A stretch of DNA of 64,000 nt from Papio anubis (Eukaryota; Chordata; Mammalia; Primates; Cercopithecidae), in NCBI RefSeq assembly GCF_008728515.1, contig NC_044988.1:34885159-34949158 (forward strand), read 5' to 3'. The notes under the pieces were generated by a model that was not told where the DNA came from, made no database searches, and was given only the letters and a program-made list of their open reading frames with translations. Every line of letters begins with the position of its first letter. Positions within the stretch are counted from its first letter, which is position 1. Positions 49,201 to 59,199 of this stretch are shown here, in pieces. The position numbers and the translations under genes are program-made.

Positions 49201-52200
49201 TTCAAGCCCACTTTCAAATAACACTATACCATTTCATAGGCATTATGAGCATCTTAAAATAAACTAATCCTAATTCCTTCCTCCTGTAAACTAAAAACAA
49301 AACCTACATCCTCCAACCAACTGAATGGACCCCCTCTTGGCCAAGGGGACCCCAGGGAAACCTGAAAAACTGAGTCTTGGCCATGATGGGAAGGGAGATG
49401 AGAGATGCCTCATTATACACCCTCCCTTTTAGAGTTTTAGGTACAACTGACTAGCATTAATTTTAAAATAGAGATTATAGGACTGACAGAATTAACTCTT
49501 TGTGGCAATATCAAATTAGGAACAAGACAATGCAAGGAAAGGGTTAAATCATGCCCTTCAAACCATAAAATGTTGTTTTTTAAAAAAATTAACCCTGTAT
49601 AATGTGGTTTACTTTCCAAATTGACTCTGGTATAGCATCACGTGACAGATTGCAGACTCCCTTATCTTAAGCATTCCTTTATACTGACTTCAAGTCTTAA
49701 GACAGAGCTGAACTTTCAACCAACTGCCAACTAAAGAATCCCTAAAACTCACCTGTGACTTGTAAGCCTCTGCTTTGAGATGTCCTGCCTTTTCAGGCTG
49801 ACCCAAAATATACCTTCTGTGTATTGATTTATGATTTTTACCTACAATTCCTGCCTTCCTGAAATGTATAAAACCAAATCATAACCCAACCACCTCAGGC
49901 ACACTTTCTCAGGACCTCTTTTTTTTTTTTTTTTTTTTTTTTGAGACGGAGTCTCGCTGTGTCTCCCAGGCTGGAGTGCAGTGGCGTGATCTCCTCACTG
50001 CAAGCTCCGCCTCCCGGGTTCACGCCATTCTCCCGCCTCAGCCTCCCAAGTAGCTGAGACTACAGGCGCCCGCCACCACGCCCGGCTAGTTTTTTGTATT
50101 TTTAGTAGAGACGGGGTTTCACCATGTTAGCCAGGATAGTCTCGATCTCCTGACCTCGTGATCCACCCGCCTCGGCCTCCCAAAGTGCTGGGATTACAGG
50201 CTTGAGCCACCGCGCCCGGCAGGACCTCTTGAGACTGTTCTCCTGGCCATGGTCATTCATGTTGGCACAGAATAAACCTCTTTAAAATATTTTGCAGTTT
50301 TTTTCTTTCTGTTAACATTCCTTTCCCTTGTATCATTGCTGTTATTCATTTCAAGTGTATATAAGCATACACAATTAAATACACTGTAGCTATTATTCAT
50401 TTTTGAACAAACTATTATCTGTTAAATCAACTAAGATGAATATGTTGGGTACAGTGGTGCATGCCCGTAGTCTCAGCTACTCAGAGGCTTAGGCAGGAGG
50501 ATTGCTTGAGTTTAGGAGTTTAAGACCAGCCTGGGCAGCTTAGCAAGATCATGTCTCCTAAAAAAAAAAAAAAAAAAAAAGAGAAAGAAAGAAAAAGGAA
50601 GTTTTGGGAGGCTGAGGCAGGAGAATTGCTTGAATCCAGGAGGCGGAGGTTGCAGTGAGCTGAGATCACGCCATTACACTCCAGCCTGGGCAACAGAGTG
50701 AGATGCTGTCTCAAAAAAAAAAAAAAAAAAGTTTTTATTTCACCTTCACTTATTCATTCTTGGATGTTCTTCCTTTATGTAGATACAAGGTTCTGACCTA
50801 TGTTATTTTCTTTTTCTCTAAAGAACTTCAAATGTTTCTTGCAAGGCAGGTCTACTGGTAAAGAATTCCCTCAATTTTTGTTTGACAAAGTCTTTATTTC
50901 TGCTTCACTACTGATGGATAATTTCATAAGAGTGTTCCTTTTGTAGATTCAGTCTTCTTATCTTTCCCTTCAGAAATATTCTTTGACCACCTATTGGGTC
51001 CCAGGCACTGCACTAGAGCTTTACCTCTAGTTAATTCCCACAACAATTCTGAGAGGTAGGTGGGTATTATCTTCCTAGATGCAAACTCAGAATTCAGAGA
51101 GGCAAAGTGATGAGACTGAAGGCACACAGCAAGTAAGTGGCAGAACCTAGATTAAAACTCATTCTTAAAACTTTGGCTTCCCTTCTCTTTTCTAAAATGG
51201 ATTCAGTTACTACTTCTTCCCACTCACCTTTATCAATTTACATTTCAGGATAAAAGTCTTCATGTTGGCACTCAATGCGCCTTAACAAGAAGATGCCCAC
51301 AAGAAGGGTTTGATCATCAGGACAGCAAACTGTCTCTTCAAGAGAAAAATTGTGAACCTGTGGTAGGTTGAGATCCTTCATAAGGGTATTTTCATGAATG
51401 GCTGTTTTTAACTCAAGTGAATACAATGATTTCCATTTGAAAAGCAAGAACAATGTGAATGTACTCGTTGCCACTGAACTATATATACCTAAAAATGGTT
51501 AAAATGGCAACTTTTTTGTGTATTTTATGAGAATAAAAATAAATAATAATAAAAACAAAAAACAAGGGAAGCACAGGGATTTTCTTAAATTGTGTTGTCA
51601 CATACTCAGAGTTTCCAGGGTCAATAATGAGAGCCCTACATGTAAGATCCAAAGGAAGAACTTAGTCCTGGATACAATATTCTTTTATGTTTTTAGTCAT
51701 ATTTGCCTTTTTAATGGATGTAGATATATGCAGAGGGGAGGGATAAAGTACCTATTATTTATTGTATAGAGCTGTGCTGTCTGATGGCTTAGCCACTAGT
51801 CATGTGGTGCAACTGAACACTTATAGGAGTTTAAAATAAGATGTATTATAATACATACCATATTTCAAAGATATTAGTATGTGGAAAAGAAGATAAATGG
51901 TTCATTAATTATTTTTATATTGATTCATTTTGAAATAAATATTCTGATAATATTAGGTTAAATAAAACATTTTAAGATTAATTTTACATGTTTCTTTTTT
52001 TAAATGTAGCTACTAGAAATTTTAAAATTACATATGGCCGGACATGGTGGCTCACACCTGTAATCCCAGCACTTTGGGAGGCCGAGGTGGGTGGATCACC
52101 TGATCTCAGGAGTTCAAGACCAGCCTGGCAAACATGGTGAAATCCTGTCTCTACTAAAAATACAAAAATTAGCCAAGTGTGGTGGTGCACACCTGTAATC

Positions 52201-53067
52201 CTAGCTATTCTGGAGGCTGGGGCAGGAGAATCACTTGAACTCAGGAGGTGGAGGTTGCAGTGAACCGAGATAGTGCCACTGCACTACAGCCTGGGCAACA
52301 AGAGTGAAACTCCATCTCAAAAATAAATTAATAAAATAAAATAAAATTACGTACCATATTTCTATTGGACAGCACTAGTACATATACAACACAGTATAAT
52401 GGTTGAGAGCACTGACTCTGGAGCCAGATTACTGTGTTTGATTCTTACCTCAACAACTTACTAGTTGTGTGACAATGGGCAAGCGAGTTAACCTCTCTGT
52501 GCTCTGGTTTCCCATTCTGTAACACGAAAACAATAAAAACACTCCCAGAATTGTTGTGAGCATTAAATGAAGCCCTGACACATTTATTCTGGATACAATA
52601 TCCTCTTGTTTTATATTTGGTAGTGTCAATGTGCCTTTAGACACAATTACAAGGATCTCTGTGGTAAAGATGCAATGTATATAGTGTCGGTAAATAGCAT
52701 TCAATGATTTGTTTGTTAGGGCTTGAGATTTTTACTGTCATGGAAAATCCAGGTATAGCTAAGCTTTTGAGATTTTGGGAACCCCTTAACCCTATTTTTC
52801 TCTACTCTTGCCCCCAACAATCAGCATATAAACTTGTGAAATTTAACAATTACTTCACTGGGCAGAAATTATATGTGAACACTTAGAAATTTCAGTCCAC
52901 AGGGAAACTATAAATATGTTAACTATTTTAACTTAATCCTTTCCTAGAAACATATACACTGTTACCAAGACCAAATTCTCCCTTTCTTGTTCTCACAGGT
53001 TCCCAATGCTCCACCTGCTTATGAGAAACTCTCTGCAGAACAGTCACCACCACCTTATTCACCTTAA
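37182..53067 (+). CDS. MLANA: MLANA (Melan-A / MART-1) coding region, join of four exons
   Basis: Coding exons are 37182-37258, 42241-42337, 51249-51362 and 52999-53067. Together they give 357 nt, that is 118 codons plus TAA, the same length as human MLANA. The start MPREDAHFIYGYPKKG, the single membrane segment at residues about 27-47, the basic RRR stop-transfer at 49-51 and the proline-rich tail with PPAY (101-104) and PPPY (113-116) are all visible. There is no signal peptide, so this is a one-pass protein with a lumenal N-terminus and a cytoplasmic tail. From family knowledge, it acts in melanosome and pre-melanosome membranes with PMEL and GPR143, and its PPxY motifs recruit NEDD4-family ubiquitin ligases. 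Compared with the human protein as I recall it, I see T22I, V39I, R82Q and V86L. The HLA-A2 epitope AAGIGILTV (27-35) is unchanged. No frame damage is seen, so the gene looks functional. Confidence 0.97.
37945..38010. repeat. Tandem duplication, 33-bp period, in MLANA intron 2
   Basis: ATACTCTGTACGTGCTGGG occurs at about 37949 and 37982, with diverged G-rich sequence after each. Confidence 0.85.
40740..41015 (+). repeat. MIR element in MLANA intron 2
   Basis: TTCTGCCACTTACTGGTTGT, GCAGCCCTGGGCATTTGACC and CCAGTGCCTGGCACAAATTG are typical MIR core and 3' phrases. Confidence 0.7.
41640..41835 (+). repeat. MIR element in MLANA intron 2
   Basis: ATTTCCTCATCTGTGAAAAT and GTACAGCACCTGGCTTTTAG identify the MIR 3' half. 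Confidence 0.65.
42241..42337 (+). CDS. MLANA: MLANA exon 3 (transmembrane segment)
   Basis: The acceptor TCTTGGGCCAG ends at 42240. The exon encodes the rest of codon 26 to Met58, including AAGIGILTV, the hydrophobic helix, CWYC and RRRNGYRALM. The donor at 42338 is GTTGGT, weaker than consensus, so this exon end depends partly on homology. An open frame running 42176-42424 is this exon plus intron read-through and is not an alternative protein. Intron 3 is 8911 bp and full of repeats. Confidence 0.96.
42548..43235 (-). mobile_element. MaLR LTR (MST/MLT1-like), antisense, split by an Alu
   Basis: AATACCAGATACTGTAATTT at the left and GGGGATTAAATTTCCAATAC with ACACATTCAAACTATAGC at the right are an antisense MaLR LTR. 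An antisense Alu (42742-43048) sits in the middle, with AACTCA-type duplicates at its flanks. It lies in MLANA intron 3. Confidence 0.7.
42742..43048 (-). mobile_element. Alu, antisense, inside the MaLR LTR
   Basis: A T-run, then GAAACAGGAAATCTTGG, to ACACACGGCCC. A second T-run of about 23 bases lies mid-element (42905-42928), between the arms. Confidence 0.82.
43240..45900. other. MLANA intron 3, repeat-poor part
   Basis: Largely free of recognisable repeats apart from a short (CT)n run near 43825-43840. The open frames (for example 43941-44243 on the - strand) are unsupported. Confidence 0.55.
46238..46545 (-). mobile_element. AluS-like, antisense, in the old L1
   Basis: GACATGGGGTCTCATTCTGT to CACACCTGGCC. 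Confidence 0.86.
47173..47505 (-). mobile_element. Alu, antisense, with a small internal duplication
   Basis: The phrase GTAGCTAGGACTA occurs twice (about 47296 and 47323) separated by AGCTAGCTACC, a short local duplication in the left arm. Confidence 0.83.
48532..48833 (-). mobile_element. AluS-like, antisense
   Basis: Antisense Alu with a T-run start and CCACGCCCAGTC end, inserted in the old L1 in MLANA intron 3. Confidence 0.85.
48840..49135 (-). mobile_element. AluY-like, antisense
   Basis: Antisense Alu with GCAAGCTCCGCCTCCTGGGT and ATGGTCTCAATCTCCTGACC. It lies next to another antisense Alu inside the old L1 of MLANA intron 3. Confidence 0.85.
49285..50317 (+). mobile_element. ERV1-like LTR inside the old L1, interrupted by a young Alu
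   Basis: A non-L1 block has a promoter-like GAAATGTATAAAACC (about 49860), a segment ending CAGAATAAACCTCTTT (AATAAA near 50270) and TGT...ACA ends, as in an LTR of the MER4/MER31 kind. The exact family is not fixed by eye, and the boundaries come from where L1 text stops and resumes. AGGACCTCTT at 49912-49921 and 50221-50230 is the duplication made by the Alu within it. Confidence 0.6.
49920..50220 (-). mobile_element. AluY, antisense, inside the ERV1-like LTR
   Basis: Low-divergence antisense Alu with CGGCTAGTTTTTTGTATT and TTGAGCCACCGCGCCCGGC. The target duplication is AGGACCTCTT. Confidence 0.88.
50436..50730 (+). mobile_element. Alu, sense, with an A-rich middle
   Basis: TGGGTACAGTGGTGCATGCC to GATGCTGTCTC plus an A tail. 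A second A-run with GAAA units sits at 50560-50598 between the arms. Confidence 0.8.
50985..51165 (-). repeat. MIR element, antisense, next to MLANA exon 4
   Basis: GGGTCCCAGGCACTGCACTA, CAACAATTCTGAGAGGTAGG and GCACACAGCAAGTAAGTGGC are antisense MIR text ending about 85 bp before exon 4. Confidence 0.7.
51249..51362 (+). CDS. MLANA: MLANA exon 4 (cytoplasmic tail)
   Basis: The acceptor ACATTTCAG ends at 51248 and the donor GTAGGT starts at 51363. It has 38 codons in phase 0 (residues 59-96), from DKSLHVGTQC to EKNCEPV. Residues 82 (Gln) and 86 (Leu) differ from the human Arg and Val. Intron 4 is 1636 bp. Confidence 0.96.
52036..52345 (+). mobile_element. AluS-like, sense, in MLANA intron 4
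   Basis: GGCCGGACATGGTGGCTCAC to CCATCTC and an (AATAA)n tail. Confidence 0.87.
52385..52580 (+). repeat. MIR element in MLANA intron 4
   Basis: GAGAGCACTGACTCTGGAGC, ACTTACTAGTTGTGTGACAA and TTGTTGTGAGCATTAAATGA follow the MIR consensus. Confidence 0.75.
52999..53067 (+). CDS. MLANA: MLANA exon 5, coding part (C-terminus and stop)
   Basis: The acceptor TTCTCACAG ends at 52998. The exon encodes VPNAPPAYEKLSAEQ and then SPPPYSP and TAA (53065-53067). It carries both PPxY motifs, which are binding sites for WW domains. The exon continues into the 3' UTR without a splice. Confidence 0.96.
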   Translation, partial: VPNAPPAYEKLSAEQSPPPYSP

Positions 53068-54175
53068 GAGCCAGCAAGACACCTGAGACATGCTGAAATT
53101 ATTTCTCTCACACTTTTGCTTGAATTTAATATAGACATTTAATGTTCTCCTTTGGAATGGTGTAGGAAAAATGCACGCCATCTCTAATGATAAGTCAGTG
53201 TTAAATTTTTAGTAGGTCAGCTAGCAGTACTAATCATGTGAGGAAACAATGAGAAATATTAAATTGGGAAAACTCCATCAATAAATGTTGCAATGCATGA
53301 TACTATCTGTGCCAGAGGTAATGTTAGTAAATCCATGGTGTTATTTTCTGAGAGATAGAATTCAAGTGGGTATTCCTGGGCCATCCCATTTCTCTTTACT
53401 TGAAATTTGGCTAACAACAAACTAGTCAGGTTTTGAAACCTTGACCAACATGAACTGTACACAGAATTGTTCCAGGTGAGTCTTTACTATGGGGTGCTCA
53501 CAAAGGATACTTCTATAGGTTTAAGACAAAGAGCTGACTGGCCTATTTATCTGATCAAGAACATGTCAGCAATGTCTCTTTGTGCTCTAAAATTCTATTA
53601 CACTATAATAATATATTGTAAAGATCCTACAGCTTTCTTTTTTTTTTTGTGTAGTGGGAGGGAGTTTTGCTCTTGTTGCCCAGGCTGGAGTGCAATGGCA
53701 CGATCTTGGCTCACCGTAACCTCCGCCTCCCAGGTTCAAGCAATTCTCCTGTCTTAGCCTCCCGAGTAGCTGGGATTACAGGCATGCGCCACCATGCCTG
53801 GCTAATTTTGTATTTTAAGTAGAGATGGGGTTTCTGCATGTTGGTCAGGCTGGTCTCAAACTCCTGACCTCAGGTGATCCGCCCACCTCAGCCTCCCAAA
53901 GTGCAGGGATTACAGACATGAGCCACCACACCTGGCCAGACCCTATATCATAGGTAAGACATATAATGCAGTCTAATTACATTTCACTTCAAGGCTCAAT
54001 GCTATCCTAACTAATGACAAGTATTTTCTATTAAACCAGAAATTGGTAGAAGGATTTAAATAAGTAAAAGCTACTATGTACTGCCTTAAATGTACTTATG
54101 GCAATTTAGCTCTCTTGGGTTCCCAAATCCCTCTCACGAGAATGTGCAGAAGAAATCATAAAGGATCAGTTATTC
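53068..54175 (+). other. MLANA: MLANA 3' UTR
   Basis: The sequence downstream of the stop follows the human MLANA 3' UTR closely, up to the segment AATCATAAAGGATCAG near 54155-54170, where the human message ends as I recall it. A canonical AATAAA near 53279 could give a much shorter transcript. An antisense Alu (53637-53938) lies inside the UTR. The human mRNA also contains an Alu here, so it probably predates the split of apes and Old World monkeys. Confidence 0.8.
53637..53938 (-). mobile_element. Alu, antisense, in the MLANA 3' UTR
   Basis: A T-run, then GGAGTTTTGCTCTTGTTGCC, to CACACCTGGCC. It would be transcribed as part of the long MLANA message. Confidence 0.88.
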
Positions 54176-54504
54176 TGGAATGGTGTCATTATTTGCATAG
54201 CAACATTGCAATTTGTTTTCCTTTGGCCACATCAACATATCACCTACACTATCATTTATCTAATATTTATCTTTCAGGCAGCTCGTTTAAACATTTTTTT
54301 GGCTTTAATTTCTATTGCCATACTAAGTGGAAAACCAGTATCATTTTCCATAGTAGAGGATAACTATAAAAATGAAGATAATGAAAGTAATTTTTTTAAA
54401 AATTATACTTTAAGGTCTAGGGTACATGGGCACAACGTGCAGATTTGTTACATACGTATACATGTGCCATGTTGGTGTGCTGCACCCATTAACTTTCGTA
54501 TAAG

Positions 54505-57400
54505 GAGTAAGCAAAGGATCCAGTTTCAGCTTTCTACTTATGGCTAGCCAATTTTCCCAGCACCATTGATTAAATAGGGAATCCTTTCCCCATTTCTTGT
54601 TTCTCTCAGGTTTGTCAAAGATCAGATGGCTGTAGATGTGTGGTATTATTTCTGAGGACTCTGTTCCATTCCATTGGTCTATATCTCTGTTTTGGTACCA
54701 GTACAATGCTGTTTTGGTTACTGTAGCCTTGTAGTATAGTTTGAAGTCAGGTAGCCTGATGCCTCCAGCTTTGTTCTTTTGGCTTAGGATTGTCTTGGCA
54801 ATGCGGGGTCTTTTTTGGTTCCATATGAACTTTAAAGCAGTTTTTTTCCAATTCTGTGAAGAAAGTCATCGGTAGCTAAATGGGGATGGCATTGAATCTA
54901 TAAATTACCTTGGGGAGTATGGCCATTTTTACAATATTGATTCTTCCTATCCATGAGCATGGTATATTCTTCCATTTGTTTGTGTGTTCTTTTATTTCAC
55001 TAAGCAGTGGTTTGTAGTTCTCCTTGAAGAGGTCCTTTACATCCCTTGTAAGTTGGATTCCTAAGTATTTTATTCTCTTTGAAGCTATTGTGAATGGGAG
55101 TTCAGTCACGATTTGGTTCTCTGTTTGTCTGTTACTGGTATATAAGAATGCTTGTGATTTTTGCACATTGATTTTGTATCCTGAGACTTTGCTGAAGTTG
55201 CTTATCAGCTTAAGGAGATTTTGGACTGAGACAATGAGGTTTTCTAAATATACAATCATGTCATCTGCAAACAGGGACAATTTGACTTCTTCTTTTCCTA
55301 ACTGAATACCCTTTATTTCTTTCTCTTGCCTGATTGCCCTAGCCAGAACTTCCAATACTATGTTGAATAGGAGTGGTGAGAGAGGGCATCCCTGTCTTGT
55401 GCCACTTTTCAAAGGGAATGCTTCCAGTTTTTGCCCATTCAGTATGATATTGGCTGTGGGTTTGTCATAAATAGCTCTTATTATGTTGAGATACGTTCCA
55501 TCAATACCGAATTTATTGAGAGTGTTTAGCATGAAGGGCTGTTGAATTTTGTCAAAGGCCTTTTCTGCATCTATTGAGATAATCATGTGCTTTTGTCTTT
55601 GGTTCTGTTTATATGCTGGATGATGTTTATTGATTTGCATATGTTGAACCAGCCTTGCATCCCAGGGATGAAGCCCACTTGATCATGGTGGATAAGCTTT
55701 TTGATGTGCTGCTTGATTTGGTTTGCCAGTATTTTATTGAGGATTTTTTGCATCGATGTTCATCAGGGATATTGGTCTAAAATTCTCTTTTTTTGTTGTA
55801 TCTCTGTCAGGCTTTGGTATCAGGATGTTGTTGGCCTTGTAAAATGAGTTAGGGAGGATTCCCTCTTTTTCTATTGAATGGAATAGTTTCAGAAGGAATG
55901 GTACCAACTCCTCCTTGTACCTCTGGTAGAATTCGGCTGTGAATCTGTCTAGTCCTGGACTTTTTTTGGTTGGTAGGCTATTAATTATTGCCTCAATTTC
56001 AAAGCCTGCTATTGGTCTATTCAGGGATTCAGCTTCTTCCTGGTTTAGTCTTGGGAGAGTGTAAGTGTCCAGGAAATTATCCATTATCTTCTAGGTTTTC
56101 TAGTTTATTTGCATAGAGGTGTTTATAGTATTCTCTGATGGTAGTTTGTATTTCTTTGGGGTCAGTGGTGATATCCCCTTTATCATTTTGTATTGCATCT
56201 ATTTGATTCTTCTCTCTTTTCTTCTTTATTAGTCTTGCTAGTGGTCTATCAATTTTGTTGATCTTTTCAAAAAAAACAGCTCCTGGATTCATTGATTTTT
56301 TGGAGGGTTTTTTGTGTCTCTATCTCCTTCAGTTCTGCTCTGATCTTAGTTATTTCTTGCCTTCTGCTAGCTTTTGAATGTGTTTGCTCTTGCTTCTCTA
56401 GTTCTTTTAATTGTGATGTTAGAGTGTCAATTTTAGATCTTTCCTGCTTTCTCTTGTGGGCATTTAGTGCTATAAATTTCCCTCTACACACTGCTTTAAA
56501 TGTGTCCCAGAGATTCTGGTATGTTGTATCTTTGTTCTTATTGGTTTCAAAGAACATCTTTATTTCTGCCTTCATTTCGTTATGTACCCAGTAGTCATTC
56601 AGGAGCAGGTTGTTCAGTTTCCATGTAGTTGAGTGGTTTTGATTGAGTTTCTTAGTCCTGAGTTCTAGTTTGATTTCACTGTGGTCTGAGAGACAGTTTG
56701 TTATAATTTCTGTTCTTGTACATTTGCTGAGTAGTGCTTTACTTCCAACTATGTGATCAATTTTGGAATAAGTGCGATGTGGTGCTGAGAAGAATGTATA
56801 TTCTGTTGATTTTGGGTGGAGAGTTCTGTAGATGTCTATTAGGTCCGCTTGGTGCAGAGTTGAGTTCAATTCTTGGATATCCTTGTTAACTTTCTGTCTT
56901 GTTGATCTAATGTTGACAGTGGGGTGTTAAAGTCTCCCATTATTATTGTATAGGAGTCTAAGTCTCTTTGTAAGTCTCTAAGGACTTGCTTTATGAATCT
57001 GGGTGCTCCTGTATTGGGTGCATATATATTTAGGATAGTTAGCTCTTCCTGACGAATTGATCCCTTTACCATTATGTAATGGCCTTCTTTGTCTTTTTTG
57101 ATCTTTGATGGTTTAAAGTCTGTTTTATCAGAGATTAGAATTGCAACCCCTGCTTTTGTTTGTTTTCCATTTGCTTGGTAGATCTTCCTCCATCTCTTTA
57201 TTTTGAGCCTATGTGTGTCTCTGCATGTGAGATGGGTCTCCTGAATACAGCAAACTGATGGGTCTTAACTCTTTATCCAATTTGCCAGTCTGTGTCTTTT
57301 AATTGGACCATTTAGTCCATTTACATTTAAGGTTAATATTGTTACTTGTGAACTGGATCTTGTCATCACGATATTAGCTCATTATTTTGCTTGTTAGTTG
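54505..57400 (-). pseudogene. L1 ORF2 remnant (endonuclease and reverse transcriptase)
   Basis: The endonuclease part covers 56267-57072, with ILNIYAPNTGAPRF, MGDFNTPLSTLD, SKIDHIVGSKALL and CLSDHSEIKLE. The reverse transcriptase part covers 54876-56084, with IISIDAEKAFDKIQQPF, GTRQGCPLSP and the catalytic FADDM. Several frame breaks separate the blocks (about 55640-55734, 56077-56084 and 56267-56292). The C-terminal third, with the Cys-rich motif, is deleted. The element cannot be autonomous. Confidence 0.9.
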
Positions 57401-57429
57401 ATGCAGTTTCTTCCTAGCATCGATGGACT

Positions 57430-58375
57430 TTACATTTTGACATGTTTTTGCAATGGCTGGTACCTGTTGTTCCTTTCCATGTTTAGTGCTTCCTTCAGGA
57501 TCTCTTGTAGGGCAGGCCTGGTGGTGACAAAATCTCTAAACATTTGCTTGTCTGTAAAGGATTTTATTTCTCCTTCACTTATCAAGCTTAGTTTGGCTGG
57601 ATATGAAATTCTGGGTTTAAAATTCTTTTCTTTAAGAATGTTGAATATTGGCCCCCACTCTCTTCTGGCTTGTAGAGTTTCTGCTGAGAGATCTCCTGTT
57701 AGTCTGATGGGCTTCCCTTTGTGTGTAACCTGACCTTTCTCTCTGGCTGCCCTTAACATTTTTTCCTTCCTTTCAACTTTGGTGAATCTGACAATTATGT
57801 GTCTTGGAGTTGCTCTTCTCGAGGAGTATCTTTGTGGCATTCTCTGTATTTCCTGAATTTGAATATTGGCCTGCCTTACTAGGTTGGGGAAGTTCTACTG
57901 GATGATATCCTGCAGAGTGTTTTCCAACTTGGTTCCATTTTCCCCGTCACTTTCAGGCACGCCAATCAGACACAGATTTGGTCTTTTCACATAATCCCAT
58001 ATTTCTTGGAGGCTTTGTTCATTTCTTTTTACTCTTTTTTCTCTACACTTCTCTTCTTGCTTCATTTCATTCATTTGATCTTCAATCACTGATACTCTTT
58101 CTTCCAGTTGATCGAGTCGGTTACTGAAACTTGTGCATTTGTCATGTAGTTCTCATGTTATGGTATTTATTTCTATCAGTTCTTTTAAGGTCTTCTCTGC
58201 ATTGATTATTCTAGTTATCCATTCATCCATTCTTTCTTCAAGGTTTTTAGTTTCTTTGCGCTGGTTACATAGTTCCTCTTTCAGCTCTGAGAAGTTTGAT
58301 CAACCGAAGCCTTCTTCTCTCAACTCGTCAAAGTCATTCTCCGTCCAGCTTTGTTCTATTGCTGGTGATGAGCTG
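57430..58375 (-). pseudogene. L1 ORF1 remnant in the 54.4-59.2 kb L1
   Basis: ORF1p-like peptides on the - strand appear in order: KNQSTSSPPKEHSSSPAIEQ and NDFDELREEGF (58300-58400), then EDQMNEMKQEEKCREKRVK and QEIWDYVKRPNL (57895-58089), then QRYSSRRATPRHIIVRFTK to NRYQPLQKHVKM (57430-57840). The coiled coil, RRM and C-terminal domains are all represented. Stops and frameshifts split it (for example about 57840-57895 and 58089-58300), and the initiator region reads KIGKKQC with no ATG. It is not expected to make a working RNA-binding protein. Confidence 0.88.
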
Positions 58376-59199
58376 TGTTCCTTTGGAGGGGAAGATGTGC
58401 TCTGATTTTTTGAATTTCCAGCTTTTCTGCACTGCTTTTTCCCTATCTTTGTGGTTTTATCTGCCTTTGGTCTTTGATGATGGTGATGTACTGATGGGGT
58501 TTTGGTGTGGGTGTCTGAGATGGCCAAATAGGAACAGCTCCAGCCTCCAGTTCCCAGTGTCAGCGACACAGAAGATGGGTGAATTCTGCATTTTCAACTG
58601 AGGTACCAGATTCATCTCACTGGGGCGTGTCGGACAGTTGGTGCTGGTCTGCGGGTGCAGCCCGACCAGTGAGAGCTGAAGCAGGGCGAGGCATCGCCTC
58701 ACCTGGAAAGCGCAAGGGGGAAGGGAATTCCTTTTCCTAGCCAAAGGAAATTGAGACACACAACACGTGGAAAATCAGGTAACTCCCACCCTAATACTGC
58801 GCTTTACCAAGGGTCTTAGCAAATGGCACACCAGAAGATTGTATCCCACACCTGGCCCAGAGGGTCCCACGCCCACGGAGCCTCCCTCATTGCTAGCACA
58901 GCAGTCTGAGATCTAACTGCAAGGTGGCAGCAAGCCTGGGGGAGGGGTGCCCGCCATTGCTGAGGCTTAAGTAGGTAAACAAAGCCGCCAGGAAGCTTGA
59001 ATTGGGTGGAGCCCACCACAGCTCAAGGAGGCTGGCCTACCTCTATAGACTCCTCCTCTGGGGACAGGGCATAGCTAAACAAAAAGCAGCAGAAACCTCG
59101 GGAGAGGTAAATGCCCCTGTCTGACAGCTTTGAAGAGAGCAGTGGATCTCCCAGCACAGAGGTTAAGATCTGAGAACGGACAGAAAGTAATTTTTTTTA

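Larger units (their letters stand above)
45905..50935 (-). mobile_element. Old LINE-1, antisense, in MLANA intron 3, heavily nested
   Basis: Antisense ORF2 text runs from about 45905 (reverse transcriptase part) to about 50935 (near the ORF1/ORF2 border, GCAAGGCAGGTCTACTGGTA at about 50840). It is interrupted by Alus at 46238, 47173, 48532, 48840 and 50436, and by an ERV1-like LTR at about 49285-50317. A segment of about 150 bp (48055-48200) repeats text already present at 46620-46755, so the copy is internally rearranged. Its divergence makes it much older than the L1 at 54.4-59.2 kb. Confidence 0.8.
54398..59182 (-). mobile_element. LINE-1 (L1PA-like) insertion with inverted 5' UTR and internal ORF2 deletion
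   Basis: A single L1 on the - strand. From low to high coordinates it has a 7-T tail, about 100 bp of 3' UTR, ORF2 (about 54505-57400, antisense), ORF1 (about 57430-58375) and the end of the 5' UTR up to about 58510. From about 58517 to 59182 it turns round: the first 660 or so bp of an L1 5' UTR (starting GATGGCCAAATAGG) reads on the + strand. The copies of GAAAGTAATTTTTTT at 54383-54397 and 59183-59197 are target site duplications. The sequence TTTTTTTT/AACC at 59198/59199 is a fitting L1 endonuclease site. ORF2 jumps from LKLDPLLTPYTK (about 54505) straight to the 3' UTR tail, so roughly 1.2 kb is missing, including the Cys-rich domain. Confidence 0.9.

Noticed and set aside
58133..58601. 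+ strand frames over the L1
   Set aside because: They are the complement of L1 ORF1 and of the 5' UTR junction.
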